This document shows positions 14,465 to 23,817 of a stretch of 48,760 nucleotides of DNA, piece by piece (within the stretch, counting starts at the first letter, position 1; each line of letters begins with the position of its first letter). The notes beneath the pieces are model-generated. The model made no database searches and was not told the origin of the DNA. It saw only the letters and a program-made list of their open reading frames with translations. The DNA comes from CAVLDP01 sp963661945 (lineage in GTDB: Bacteria > Bacillota > Clostridia > Lachnospirales > Lachnospiraceae). The position numbers and the translations under genes were made by a program. The stretch is taken from contig CAVLDP010000018.1 in assembly GCA_963661945.1 (NCBI GenBank), forward strand, positions 1 to 48,760, given 5' to 3'.

Positions 14465-16654
14465 ATGAAGACAATCTGGAAGATTTATACAACAGATGTG
14501 AAGAGAATATGCACCAACTTTTTTGCCCTTGTGGTTGCGATTGCGGTGCTATTTCTTGCAGCATTATATGCCTGGGCCAATATTTATTCCAACTGGGATC
14601 CATATGGTTCAACCTCTGGCATGAAGATTGCTGCGGTATCCCTGGATAAGGGCTACGTGGACGATGATGGTGTATACCAGAATGTCGGCGATGATGTGAT
14701 TGAGGATTTGAAGGAGTCCGACAGCATTGATTGGCAGTTCTTAGATTCCGAGGAGGATGCAATTACAGGTGTTGAAAATGGTGATTATTATGCTGCTCTC
14801 GTGATCACAGAAGACTTTACCTACAATATGTACAATGTCTTCACAGAGGATGTGAGCAAGCCGCAGCTGAACTGGTATCAGAACCAGAAGAAGAATCCGG
14901 TTGCAACCAAGATTTCAGATACGGTTGTTTCTAATGTACAGACCTCAATCAATGAAGCCTTTGTGGAGACTATGACCAAGGTTGTCTTTGAGGATGCCAA
15001 TGACCTCTACGATGACATCGAGGAAGATGGCGGAATTGATGGCTTCATTGAGAAATTGGAGAAGGTGTCTGAACAGATCGCGGACTATGAAGGTACGATT
15101 GATACCATAATCCAGGGCGATTCTGTCCTTACAGCTGCAATCTCTGAGGCACGAGCTGATTCGGATACCATGGTTGGTAATGCAGATACTGCAACGGATG
15201 AGTTGTCTCAGGCAACGACAGATCTTAAGACTACAGAGGTGACACTTTCGGATTATGAGGCTGAGATTAATACGCAGCTCGATTCCATCCAGAACAACCT
15301 GGCTTCTGTAGAGAATCTGCTGAAACAGGCTACCCTTAGCAATGACGCTCAGGTTATGACAAGTACCGCTTCGCAGTGCTATGGATATACGGACGATATC
15401 ACCTCCGAGCTGGCTCTTCTTGAGGCTGCACTTGGCTCTAGCTATACGACCGTGACGCAGAATATTAATGGCCAGGACGTAGAGTACAAGAACTACACCT
15501 ATTCCCAGGAGATGACAACGATTGCATCTCTTGAGGCTCAGATGCTGACGCTTCGTTCTACACTCGAGGTTGCAGCCAATGAGACAGCAACTTCGGCAGC
15601 AAGTTATGCAGTATCTGCTGCAGAATCATCCGCTGCAAGCTCTATTCAGTCTGCGATTGATTCCGTTGAGACCTCGCAGCAACAGTTGAATAATGAACTG
15701 ATTCCATCTCTGAACCAGTCCTTGAAGGATTTAGAGTCTGTTCTGGTAAATGGAACAGAATTGATGCATTCTCTGTCGAACACCCTGCTTGGCATGGGTA
15801 ATGTCTTGGATTCTCTGCAGCTTACAGTTAATGCTGCCGACACCTCTCTTGTTAAGACCAGAGATGCGCTTGATGCAATCAATGGACGACTTACGGATGC
15901 AATTGACAAGGTTCAGAAGGCATCCGAGGATGATAAGGTGCAGGTTCTTGTGGATACTCTAACAGGTGATCCAGATATTTATGCAGAATTCTTCTCAGAG
16001 CCGGTTGTTATGGAGACGACAGAAGTCTACGCGGTTGAGAATTATGGTTCTGCTGTTGCACCATTCTATACAATTCTTGCCATCTGGGTTGGTGGCACGA
16101 TTCTGGTGTCCATTCTGAAGGTTAATGTGAATAAGGAAGAGTATCCAGATGCAACGATGACGGAGCTTTTCTTTGGCAGATATCTGCTTTTCTTCACGAT
16201 GGCTCAGCTGCAGAACTTGATTATCGTGCTCGGCGATGTCTTTATGCTTGGCATACAGTGCTTGCATCCGGCGCTCTTCTGGTTTGCGGGCTTTATGGCG
16301 GCGACGACATTTAGCTTGATTATCTATTCCCTGACGGTTGCCTTTGGAGATGTCGGCAAGGCTGCTGCGGTAGTTGTTCTCGTGCTTCAGATTGCTGGAT
16401 CTTCCGGAACTTATCCGATTGAACTTCTGCCAGAATTCTTCCAGAAGGTATATATTTTCTTCCCATTCCCTTATGTAATCAATGCGATGCGTGAGGCAAT
16501 CGGAGGATTGTATGAGATGAATTATGTGATTTATCTCCTGGAAGAATGTATTTTTATTGGCGTTGCTCTAATAATTGGTCTTGTGATACGTAAGCCAGTA
16601 GCTCCGGTAGCGGAATATATGGACAAGCGTATGGAAGACACAGAGATGATGTAA
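14465..16654 (+). CDS. YhgE/Pip-family membrane protein 1
   Basis: A 729-residue membrane protein. One transmembrane helix near residues 18-40 is followed by a large extracytoplasmic region of about 480 residues, rich in Ser, Thr, Ala and Gln and predicted helical. Five or so transmembrane helices close the protein from about residue 525. The motif ANIYSNWDPYG just after helix 1 and the C-terminal ABC-2-like membrane block with GNVDVG-type GD.GKAAAVV.LVLQ identify the YhgE/Pip family (phage-infection-protein-like). These are thought to work as membrane channels or ABC-2-type exporters; the substrate is unknown. A paralogue lies two genes downstream. Confidence 0.82.
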   Translation: MKTIWKIYTTDVKRICTNFFALVVAIAVLFLAALYAWANIYSNWDPYGSTSGMKIAAVSLDKGYVDDDGVYQNVGDDVIEDLKESDSIDWQFLDSEEDAITGVENGDYYAALVITEDFTYNMYNVFTEDVSKPQLNWYQNQKKNPVATKISDTVVSNVQTSINEAFVETMTKVVFEDANDLYDDIEEDGGIDGFIEKLEKVSEQIADYEGTIDTIIQGDSVLTAAISEARADSDTMVGNADTATDELSQATTDLKTTEVTLSDYEAEINTQLDSIQNNLASVENLLKQATLSNDAQVMTSTASQCYGYTDDITSELALLEAALGSSYTTVTQNINGQDVEYKNYTYSQEMTTIASLEAQMLTLRSTLEVAANETATSAASYAVSAAESSAASSIQSAIDSVETSQQQLNNELIPSLNQSLKDLESVLVNGTELMHSLSNTLLGMGNVLDSLQLTVNAADTSLVKTRDALDAINGRLTDAIDKVQKASEDDKVQVLVDTLTGDPDIYAEFFSEPVVMETTEVYAVENYGSAVAPFYTILAIWVGGTILVSILKVNVNKEEYPDATMTELFFGRYLLFFTMAQLQNLIIVLGDVFMLGIQCLHPALFWFAGFMAATTFSLIIYSLTVAFGDVGKAAAVVVLVLQIAGSSGTYPIELLPEFFQKVYIFFPFPYVINAMREAIGGLYEMNYVIYLLEECIFIGVALIIGLVIRKPVAPVAEYMDKRMEDTEMM

Positions 16655-16663
16655 GAGGCAATT

Positions 16664-17131
16664 ATGAGTGAGAAGAAATTAGGGTACGAACAGTACCAAG
16701 CAATGTATGAAAGCTTCATGAATTATGAGACGACTCTGCATGAAGCTAATCAGAAGAGAATCCGAATTGGACTTAAGGTAAATATTTTCCTGCCGCTGGT
16801 CTTCCTTGTGGCGTCCTTTTTGGTGTCAGGGGCTAAGCTCTTTTTCCTTATTCTCTGGATTGGCTCGCTATTTGGAATCGCCTTCTACTTAATCTATGTT
16901 GAGTACACAGACTATATGCTTCAGAAGAAGCTGGAAGAATTTGGTGTGCAGGTAGACAGAGATGAGGCAGATCAGGTTCTGCTTGGTCAGGAGATTATCG
17001 AGCGCGCTAATGTTGCGACAGAGCGACTGGATATTATCGATGAACGTGTAGAAGATTTGAAGGAACACGCAATGAAGCAGATTTCAGAACGTCTGGAAGA
17101 TATCTTTGAGAAGGAGGACGATGAAGAATGA
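16664..17131 (+). CDS. Small two-TM coiled-coil membrane protein
   Basis: A 155-residue protein of unknown family. Two hydrophobic helices at about residues 38-58 and 61-82 form a hairpin in the membrane. The C-terminal half (about 85-155) is a charged coiled coil ending in an acidic tail. It starts ten bases after YhgE/Pip gene 1, and its stop overlaps the start of YhgE/Pip gene 2 (ATGA). Translation of the three is therefore likely coupled, and it may be an accessory subunit of the two large membrane proteins. Confidence 0.75.
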   Translation: MSEKKLGYEQYQAMYESFMNYETTLHEANQKRIRIGLKVNIFLPLVFLVASFLVSGAKLFFLILWIGSLFGIAFYLIYVEYTDYMLQKKLEEFGVQVDRDEADQVLLGQEIIERANVATERLDIIDERVEDLKEHAMKQISERLEDIFEKEDDEE

Positions 17132-19335
17132 GAAATATCCTCCGTATTTTTAATTCAGATGCCAAGCGACTTGCCAGTAATGTCGTGGCTGTAGTCATGA
17201 TTATGGGACTTTCAGTCCTACCATGTTTGTATGCTTGGTTTAATATCTTATCGAACTGGGATCCTTATGGAGAGGAGTCTACTTCGAACCTGTCTGTTGC
17301 CGTGGCAACAGCTGACCTTGGAATTGATCTGGATGGCAGTAATGTCAATATCGGTGATATTGTTGTCGATAACCTGAAGCAGAATACTACGATTGGTTGG
17401 GTCTTCTGCGATACACCAGAGGATGCAATCAATGGTGTTTATGCCGGCGATTATTATGCCTGTCTTGTGATTGATCAGGATTTCTCGGAAGGTATGGTTT
17501 CCTTCCTCGGTGGTGACCCAGAGCATCCTGTTATTCAGTATTATGAGAATGAGAAGAAGAATGCTATTGCGCCGAAGATTACCGGCAAGGTCAAGACGAC
17601 GGTTCAGCAAGAAGTGGACAAGGCCTTTGTAGGCACTATGGCTCAGGTTCTTGTGACAGCCAGCTCCTATGTGACATCTTCCGATTCTTCGACCACATCT
17701 CTTACAGATGCGACACTTGATAAGATGCAGAGTCTGGATAGCGATCTTGAGACCGCACTCACGATTCTGGACTCTTATATTGCAATTATGGAATCTGCTC
17801 AGAACCTGATCGATACGACTGAGGCTATGACGGATGAGCTTGATACCATGATGGATACCAGCCAGCAGATTATGAATTCGGCTCAGGCAGCTACGAATGC
17901 GGCAGAGAATTCTATGGGTACGGTTTCGAATCTGGTGGATTCCAGTCTTACTCTTATCAATTCTCAGCTGAAGGCTGTCTCTGATAAGATGGATCAGTAT
18001 CTGACGGACCTTAATACTGCACACCTCGAAGCTCTGGCTAATACTATGAAGACGAGTGTTGATGCTCAGCAGAGCACCCTTACGGATACCATGGTGCAGA
18101 CGAATGCAGATGGAACACCCGTTACGAATGCAGATGGTACCGTAGATGCCAAGACATTTTCATCCCTTACGGCCGATAACCAGGCGGTAATCGATGAGGA
18201 TGTGGCGCTTGCCTACAGTAATTATTCAGCTCTGTCGACAGATCTTGCTCTTCTGCAGGCAGAGGCTGCGAAGACGGATGGCGATGTTGCTGCCATTTCC
18301 AAGGTCGTTAATGCAGACATTAAGGCTTGTCAGGATTCCCTCACAACCCTTTCCAATGATTATAATAACAAGGTTCATCCGGCTGTGAATAATACGGTGA
18401 ACGCTATTTCTTCATCGATTAATGAGGTGGAAGCCCTGGTAAATTATTCATCCGACGCGATTTCTGATGTATCAGATATTCTAAGCGGCTATCCGAATGC
18501 TCTCAATATGGGCATGGATTCTCTGCAGGAATCGCGAGATGCTGTGGCAGAGATGAAGTCAATGCTTGAGGATTTAATGGGTGATGTAGAGGAACTTGAG
18601 GGCAATGATCAGTACCGACTTCTTATGAAGCTGATTGAGACGGATCCGACCCTTGTGGCAGAATTCATTTCGGAACCAATTAATCTGAATGAGGAGCCAA
18701 TCTATGCAGTTGCCAATAATGGTTCTGCAACGGCGCCATTTTATGTGATCCTATCGATCTGGTTTGGAGCTTTGATTGTTGCGGTTATTATCAAGAGCAA
18801 GGTAAAACCGATTGAGGGCGTGACCAATGTACGCAATTATCAGACCTTCTTCGGCCGCTATATTGTAATCTATTTGATTGGTCAGCTTCAGACGGTGATT
18901 ACGGTTCTGGGTTGCCTGTGGTTTGTTGGTATTCAATGTCAGAAGCCATTCCTTTTCTGGCTGGCTTGCTCTGTGACATCATTTGCATTCAGCTTCTTCA
19001 TATATTCCCTTGTGTATGCACTTGGAAGTGTCGGAGAGGCGGCTGCAGTTATCTGTCTGGTTATTCAGGTCGCTGGAGCGGGCGGTACCTTCCCAGTGGA
19101 GGTCCTTCCGAAGATCTTCCAGATTCTATACCAATATATGCCATTTGCGTATGGTATGAATGCGGTTCGTGAGACAATTGGCGGTATGCATGGCTGGGAT
19201 TACGGCATGTATCTGTCTGGATTGGGCGCATATGTTGGCGTGTCCTTGCTCCTTGGCCTGGTGGTTGCTGTGCCATATAAGAAGCTTGGCAATCTTATGG
19301 AGGAATCGCTCGAGAAGACTGGCTGCATGGGATAA
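17128..19335 (+). CDS. YhgE/Pip-family membrane protein 2
   Basis: A 735-residue paralogue of the protein at 14465-16654 with the same plan: N-terminal helix followed by FNILSNWDPYGEES, a long Ser/Thr/Ala/Asp-rich helical outside region, and a C-terminal membrane block with FYVILSIWFGALIV, SVGEAAAVICLVIQVAGAGG and PFAYGMNAVRETIGG. Shared blocks with paralogue 1 include QYYENEKKN / NWYQNQKKN and the AEFISEP / AEFFSEP segment before the membrane block. The pair may act as a heterodimer. The gene begins at an ATGA overlap with the small membrane protein. Function unproven. Confidence 0.82.
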   Translation: MRNILRIFNSDAKRLASNVVAVVMIMGLSVLPCLYAWFNILSNWDPYGEESTSNLSVAVATADLGIDLDGSNVNIGDIVVDNLKQNTTIGWVFCDTPEDAINGVYAGDYYACLVIDQDFSEGMVSFLGGDPEHPVIQYYENEKKNAIAPKITGKVKTTVQQEVDKAFVGTMAQVLVTASSYVTSSDSSTTSLTDATLDKMQSLDSDLETALTILDSYIAIMESAQNLIDTTEAMTDELDTMMDTSQQIMNSAQAATNAAENSMGTVSNLVDSSLTLINSQLKAVSDKMDQYLTDLNTAHLEALANTMKTSVDAQQSTLTDTMVQTNADGTPVTNADGTVDAKTFSSLTADNQAVIDEDVALAYSNYSALSTDLALLQAEAAKTDGDVAAISKVVNADIKACQDSLTTLSNDYNNKVHPAVNNTVNAISSSINEVEALVNYSSDAISDVSDILSGYPNALNMGMDSLQESRDAVAEMKSMLEDLMGDVEELEGNDQYRLLMKLIETDPTLVAEFISEPINLNEEPIYAVANNGSATAPFYVILSIWFGALIVAVIIKSKVKPIEGVTNVRNYQTFFGRYIVIYLIGQLQTVITVLGCLWFVGIQCQKPFLFWLACSVTSFAFSFFIYSLVYALGSVGEAAAVICLVIQVAGAGGTFPVEVLPKIFQILYQYMPFAYGMNAVRETIGGMHGWDYGMYLSGLGAYVGVSLLLGLVVAVPYKKLGNLMEESLEKTGCMG

Positions 19336-19368
19336 TTTGATGCCTGGGGAGGCGACGAATCGGGGTTT

Positions 19369-20328
19369 ATGGCAAAGAAAAAATTAGAATTTCGTTATTA
19401 CAATATTCCGGCGGGAGAGTATGTCCTGCCGAAGATTGGTGATGGCTGGATTCAGCATTATGGAGTGGGCTACGAGCAGATTCTTCATTTCCACAATTAT
19501 ATGGAAATTGGCTACAATTATTATGGCAAGGGCCAGCTTATTATAGAGGATCGCGTCTATCACTATGGCGCGGAGCCTATGTTTTCAATTATTCCGGCCA
19601 ATATGCCACATAATACCATGTCAGATGAGGGTCATGTCTGTAGCTGGGAGTTTCTCTTTATTGATATTGAGAATTTTGTTCGAAATGAGATGTCAAATGA
19701 GAGATTCGATCCGGAGGAAGTAATCCGTATTCTAAATAAGCGGGGAACACTCAAGACTAAGGCCAATCACGCCAGATTAGATCGGATTATACAGTCTATT
19801 ATTGAGGAATGCCGAAATGAAGGTCTCTACTACAAGGAGACTATTAAGGGCTATTTGCGGGCTCTTGTGATTGAGCTTCTTCGACTGGATGAAGAGCGTG
19901 AGGCGGCGAGGCGACAGGGTACGCAGAGCGAGTATCTAACTCTTGCAATCAAGTATGTTCAGGAACATTATGCTGAGGATTTGCATATCGCAGATTTGGC
20001 CAAGCAATGTGGCCTGTCGGAGAGTCATTTCCGACGAGTCTTTGAGGAGAGTATGAACATGAAGCCGGCGGACTTTGTGAATATGGTTCGCGTGCAGAAT
20101 GCCTGTAATTTGATTCTGAAAGGAAATTTGTCCATGGCGGAGGTTGGCTATCGCGTGGGCTATACGACATCTTCAACCTTTGATCGCAATTTCAGCAAGA
20201 TTACTGGGAAGTCCCCTCGGCAGTGGAAGGGCGATGCCATGAAGAAAGACCAGATTATGAGTGAATTCAATGTCAGCGCCTTGAAAGGCTGGGAAGGTCT
20301 GGCTCAGGGACAGGGCTTTACCGAGTAG
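19369..20328 (+). CDS. AraC-family transcription regulator
   Basis: A 319-residue regulator with an N-terminal cupin-like ligand-binding domain (about residues 1-160; ILHFHNYMEIGYNYYGKG is typical) and a C-terminal double helix-turn-helix (about 190-290; DLHIADLAKQCGLSESHFRR and MAEVGYRVGYTTSSTFDRNF). It sits 33 bases after YhgE/Pip gene 2, in the same direction, and is closed by a strong terminator. The galactoside uptake genes start 230 bases downstream behind palindromic motifs. It is therefore the obvious candidate activator of that cluster, though control of the YhgE genes is equally possible. Confidence 0.9.
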   Translation: MAKKKLEFRYYNIPAGEYVLPKIGDGWIQHYGVGYEQILHFHNYMEIGYNYYGKGQLIIEDRVYHYGAEPMFSIIPANMPHNTMSDEGHVCSWEFLFIDIENFVRNEMSNERFDPEEVIRILNKRGTLKTKANHARLDRIIQSIIEECRNEGLYYKETIKGYLRALVIELLRLDEEREAARRQGTQSEYLTLAIKYVQEHYAEDLHIADLAKQCGLSESHFRRVFEESMNMKPADFVNMVRVQNACNLILKGNLSMAEVGYRVGYTTSSTFDRNFSKITGKSPRQWKGDAMKKDQIMSEFNVSALKGWEGLAQGQGFTE

Positions 20329-20371
20329 AAATGGCCTAAATTCAGCAAATTCAATGATGAGAGATAAATAG

Positions 20372-20406
20372 TGTGCAAATTCGTGGTCGAATTTGCACAT
20401 TTTTTA
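20372..20406 (+). terminator. Terminator after the AraC gene
   Basis: TGTGCAAATTCG pairs perfectly with CGAATTTGCACA over a TGGT loop and is followed by TTTTTT. It separates the AraC transcript from the sugar-uptake operon. Confidence 0.88.
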
Positions 20407-20441
20407 ATTGAAAATGGAGAACTATTATTTTAGTCAGGCTA

Positions 20442-20447
20442 TATAAT
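20442..20447 (+). promoter_or_regulatory. -10 element for the galactoside operon
   Basis: TATAAT lies 114 bases before the binding-protein start. No good -35 stands 17 bases upstream, as expected for an activator-dependent promoter. Confidence 0.45.
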
Positions 20448-20481
20448 ATAACCATGTTGTAGCCCAAAGGGGGGTTACGCA

Positions 20482-20521
20482 TTGTACAAATTGCACAATT
20501 CATGACTGCTAATTTGTGCAA
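20482..20521. promoter_or_regulatory. Cluster of TTGyrCAA motifs
   Basis: Three related octamers stand between the -10 and the ribosome site: TTGTACAA (20482-20489), TTGCACAA (20491-20498) and TTGTGCAA (20514-20521). The second and third form an inverted repeat; the first is a palindrome. The same TTTGCACA word recurs in the stem of the terminator just upstream. They look like operator half-sites, possibly for the AraC protein. Confidence 0.45.
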
Positions 20522-20560
20522 AATCGCTTTTAGAGCAATATATAAGGAGGGTTCTTTTAC

Positions 20561-21877
20561 ATGAAAAAGAAAGTACTATCACTGCTGCTTGTAGGCGTAC
20601 TTGCAGTATCTGCATTCACAGGATGCGGAAGCAGTTCTTCTGACGACAGCGCAACAACATCTGCTGCTTCAGGAGACGAGAACACATTAACCGTTTACGC
20701 ATGGGATGCTTCATTTAACATTCCTGCACTTGAAGCTGCTGCTGAAGCTTACAAGGCTAAAAACCCAGATTTCAATCTTGAGGTTATCGAGCAGTCTCAG
20801 TCATCTGACGTAGAGGATGCAATCACACTTGCTGGTTCATCAGGAGACTACAGCACACTTCCTGACATCGTATTATTCCAGGATCATTACATCCAGAGAT
20901 ACGTACAGGATTATCCAGATGCATTCGTATCTGTTGACGATGCAGACGTTGATTGGTCAGACTTCGGTGCTGAGAAGTTATCTTACTCTACCATCGATGG
21001 CGTACATTATGGATTCCCAGTTGATAACGGTACTGTTATCTTCGCTTACAGAACAGATTGCCTTGAGGCAGCTGGTTACACAATGGATGATGTAACAGGC
21101 ATCACTTGGGATGAGTTCGATCAGATCGGTAAGGACGTATATGCTGCAACAGGCAAGTACTTACTGTCTATGGACGGCGATGGCAATGACCTTGTTTACA
21201 TGATGCTTCAGGCTGAAGGCGAGTCACAGTTCAAGGATGGCGAGCCAAACATCGTGAACAACGAGAAGCTTGTTGAGATCGTTAATATTATCGAGAAGTT
21301 AGTTGCTGACAATGTTCTTTACCTTGCAAATGATTGGTCTGACTACACAGATCAGACAATCGTAGGCGATATGGTTGCTGGTGTTATGAATGGTAACTGG
21401 ATCATCCCTACTATCGAGCAGGTATCTGAGAACTCAGGTCTTTGGGAGATCACTTCTATGCCTACATTATCAGGCGAGGAAGGATATGCTTCTAACGGTG
21501 GTTCTTCACTTTACATCACAGGCAACTGCCAGAATGTAGACCTTGCTAAGGACTTCTTAGCTTACACATTCGGTGGTGGAGATGGCGCAATCGATACCTA
21601 TGACAATGCTCTTAGAAATGGTGGCGTTATCACAACATGTGTATCTGCTGGCCAGTCTGAGGTATATCAGGAAGGTGTTGAGTACTTCAACAATCAGGCT
21701 ATCTACGCTAAGATCGTTGAGATGGGTGCTAACGTTCCTACTATCGAGCAGAGTGATTATCACTACACATGCCGTGAGCAGATTGCTGCAGCTATCATCA
21801 ATATCAAGGATGGTACAGACACAACATCAGCTCTTCAGGCAGCTGAGGATCAGTTGAGATTCGAGATGGGTCTCTAA
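20561..21877 (+). CDS. Sugar ABC transporter substrate-binding lipoprotein
   Basis: A 438-residue family 1 solute-binding protein. The N-terminus is a lipoprotein signal with lipobox FTG-C22, followed by a Ser/Asp-rich tether. The mature part reads like an oligosaccharide-binding protein (LTVYAWDASFN, DIVLFQDHY, GVHYGFPVDNGT, MNGNWIIPTIEQ). It is secreted and anchored outside to deliver sugar to the two permeases downstream. AAGGAGG lies upstream of the ATG. Codon use is cleaner than in its neighbours (many TTC, TAC, AAC, CTT), in keeping with high expression. The beta-galactosidase and galactokinase downstream suggest a galactoside ligand; that is inference. Confidence 0.92.
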   Translation: MKKKVLSLLLVGVLAVSAFTGCGSSSSDDSATTSAASGDENTLTVYAWDASFNIPALEAAAEAYKAKNPDFNLEVIEQSQSSDVEDAITLAGSSGDYSTLPDIVLFQDHYIQRYVQDYPDAFVSVDDADVDWSDFGAEKLSYSTIDGVHYGFPVDNGTVIFAYRTDCLEAAGYTMDDVTGITWDEFDQIGKDVYAATGKYLLSMDGDGNDLVYMMLQAEGESQFKDGEPNIVNNEKLVEIVNIIEKLVADNVLYLANDWSDYTDQTIVGDMVAGVMNGNWIIPTIEQVSENSGLWEITSMPTLSGEEGYASNGGSSLYITGNCQNVDLAKDFLAYTFGGGDGAIDTYDNALRNGGVITTCVSAGQSEVYQEGVEYFNNQAIYAKIVEMGANVPTIEQSDYHYTCREQIAAAIINIKDGTDTTSALQAAEDQLRFEMGL

Positions 21878-21934
21878 GATTCCATGAATTAGACATCAAG
21901 TGTTACTAGATTGTTTCTATAAGAATTTTTTACT

Positions 21935-21962
21935 ACGGGGAATCGGATTTCCGGTTCCCCGT
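21935..21962 (+). promoter_or_regulatory. Hairpin between binding protein and permease genes
   Basis: ACGGGGAATCGG pairs with CCGGTTCCCCGT (one wobble) over an ATTT loop. No U-run follows. Such hairpins commonly protect the upstream mRNA or partly stop transcription, so the binding protein is made in excess over the permeases. Confidence 0.65.
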
Positions 21963-21988
21963 TATTACTAGAAAAGGGGGAGACTTCA

Positions 21989-22891
21989 TTGGATAAGAAA
22001 AAGAAGGGCATGAATATCCAGGCGAAGCAGCAAGCTGCTGGTTGGGCCTTCTTAGCTCCAGCTACGATTCTCATTGCAATAATGAGTTTCTACCCAATTA
22101 TTCAGGCTATTATTACTTCGTTTAAGACTGGCTCCTCTGCGAATATGCAGTGGTGCAACCCATTTACTTATAATTACACTCGAATGTTCCAGGATCAGTT
22201 GTTCCTGCGTTCTGTAGGCAACACCTTCCTGTACTTGATAGTTCAGGTTCCAATCATGCTGATTCTTGCTATTCTTTTAGCACAGCTTCTGAACAATAAG
22301 GACCTGAAGTTCCGTGGACTTTTCCGTACTTGCGTGTTCCTTCCATGTGCAACAGCACTTGTATCATATTCCCTGATTTTCAAGTCGCTATTTGCAACGC
22401 AAGGTCTTATGAACTCTATTCTGGTGAAGCTTGGAATTCTGGAGACTAACTTCAATTTCCTTGGTACAGCTTCATCAGCCAGAGTCATCATTATCATAGC
22501 CTTGATTTGGAGATGGACTGGTTACAACATGGTATTCTATCTGGCTGGTCTACAGAATATCGAATATTCCGTATATGAGGCAGCCAAGATTGATGGCGCA
22601 AATGCTTGGAAGACTTTCTGGAAGATTACCGTTCCACTTCTGAAGCCAACAATTGTTATGACAGTTATCATGTCAATCAATGGTACCTTACAGCTGTTCG
22701 ATGAGTCAGTGAACTTGACTTCTGGTGGTCCTGCCAATGCAACCATCACGATGTCTCACTACATCTACAATAGCTCCTTTGGTAATGGTGTAGCCAACTT
22801 CGGTTACGCATCAGCAATGGCATTCTTTATCTTTATCCTAGTTGCCATTCTGTCTAGAATTTCAATGAAAGTAGGTGATAAGCGTGACTAA
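21989..22891 (+). CDS. Sugar ABC transporter permease (MalF/UgpA type)
   Basis: A 300-residue permease with six transmembrane helices. The EAA loop, which contacts the ATPase, reads EAAKIDGANAWKTFWKITVPLLKP (residues about 196-219). The N-terminus AGWAFLAPATILIAIMSFYPI is typical of the sugar permease family. The start is a TTG at 21989 with AAAGGGGGAG at good spacing; the first ATG, at 22010, lacks such a site. It overlaps the second permease by 8 bases. Confidence 0.92.
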   Translation: MDKKKKGMNIQAKQQAAGWAFLAPATILIAIMSFYPIIQAIITSFKTGSSANMQWCNPFTYNYTRMFQDQLFLRSVGNTFLYLIVQVPIMLILAILLAQLLNNKDLKFRGLFRTCVFLPCATALVSYSLIFKSLFATQGLMNSILVKLGILETNFNFLGTASSARVIIIIALIWRWTGYNMVFYLAGLQNIEYSVYEAAKIDGANAWKTFWKITVPLLKPTIVMTVIMSINGTLQLFDESVNLTSGGPANATITMSHYIYNSSFGNGVANFGYASAMAFFIFILVAILSRISMKVGDKRD

Positions 22892-23711
22892 GAAATCTTC
22901 ATCTGCTATTCAGAGAAGGTTAATTCCTTCCTACATTTTCTTAATTATCGTATCATTCATCTCAGTATTTCCACTGTATTGGATGATTACTGCAGCTACG
23001 AATACTTCAGTAGACGTTGCCAGAGGTAAGATTACATTTGGTACACACGCTGCAGAGAATTTTGCAAACCTTCTGTCCAGGACAGACCTGTGGGGCGCGC
23101 TTGGTAACTCCTTCTTTTACGCAGCAATCCAGACGATTGTAGCGCTTCTGGTGTGCTCCCTGGCTGGATATGGTTTTGAGCTCTATCATGACAAGCATAA
23201 GGACAGAGTGTTCAACATCCTCTTACTTGCTATGATGGTTCCTCAGGTTGCTACGATGATTCCTCTGTTCAAGATGATGTCTAAGGCACATCTTCTGAAC
23301 TCTGTATGGGCATTCATCCTGCCGACGATTTCGACTCCATTCCTTATTATGATGTTCCGCCAGAATTCTCGTAATTTCCCAGTGGATATCTTAGAGGCTG
23401 CTCGTATCGACGGATTGAAGGAGTGGCAGATCTTCTTCAAGATGTATATGCCAGTTATGAAGTCTACTTATGCAGCTGCAGCTGTTATTACCTTCATGAA
23501 TGCATGGAATGCATATATGTGGCCAAAGGTTGTTATGACCGATAATTCAGCACAGACGATGCCTATGCTGATCGCTAACCTGGCAGCAGGTTATACAGTA
23601 GATTATGGTGTGTTGATGATGGGCGTATTATTCTGCTCCATCCCAACCATGATTATCTTCTTCGTATTACAGAAGTCCTTCGCAGAAGGAATCACTGGTG
23701 CTGTTAAGTAA
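22884..23711 (+). CDS. Sugar ABC transporter permease (MalG/UgpE type)
   Basis: A 275-residue partner permease with six transmembrane helices and the EAA loop EAARIDGLKEWQIFFKMYMPVMK. PLYWMITAATNT near the start and NAWNAYMWPKVV near the end are typical. The start is probably GTG 22884, with AGGTG six bases upstream and an overlap with the first permease stop (GTGACTAA). A GTG at 22875 would add three residues. No ATPase gene is in this operon; the MsmX/UgpC-like ATPase at 29576-30691 is the likely energiser. Confidence 0.9.
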   Translation: MTKKSSSAIQRRLIPSYIFLIIVSFISVFPLYWMITAATNTSVDVARGKITFGTHAAENFANLLSRTDLWGALGNSFFYAAIQTIVALLVCSLAGYGFELYHDKHKDRVFNILLLAMMVPQVATMIPLFKMMSKAHLLNSVWAFILPTISTPFLIMMFRQNSRNFPVDILEAARIDGLKEWQIFFKMYMPVMKSTYAAAAVITFMNAWNAYMWPKVVMTDNSAQTMPMLIANLAAGYTVDYGVLMMGVLFCSIPTMIIFFVLQKSFAEGITGAVK

Positions 23712-23720
23712 AGTTGACAT

Positions 23721-23756
23721 TAGGGCAGATAACATTTCGTTATTTGCCCTATTTTT
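23721..23756 (+). terminator. Intergenic terminator before the beta-galactosidase gene
   Basis: TAGGGCAGATAAC pairs with GTTATTTGCCCTA (one mismatch) around a short loop, followed by TTTTTA. It may end part of the transporter transcript; the beta-galactosidase gene could be read through or have its own start. Confidence 0.75.
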
Positions 23757-23817
23757 ATAGGGGATTGCCACTAGAGTCTCTTATACAAATAGGGCAATAG
23801 AAAGAGAGGTTTTAGAA

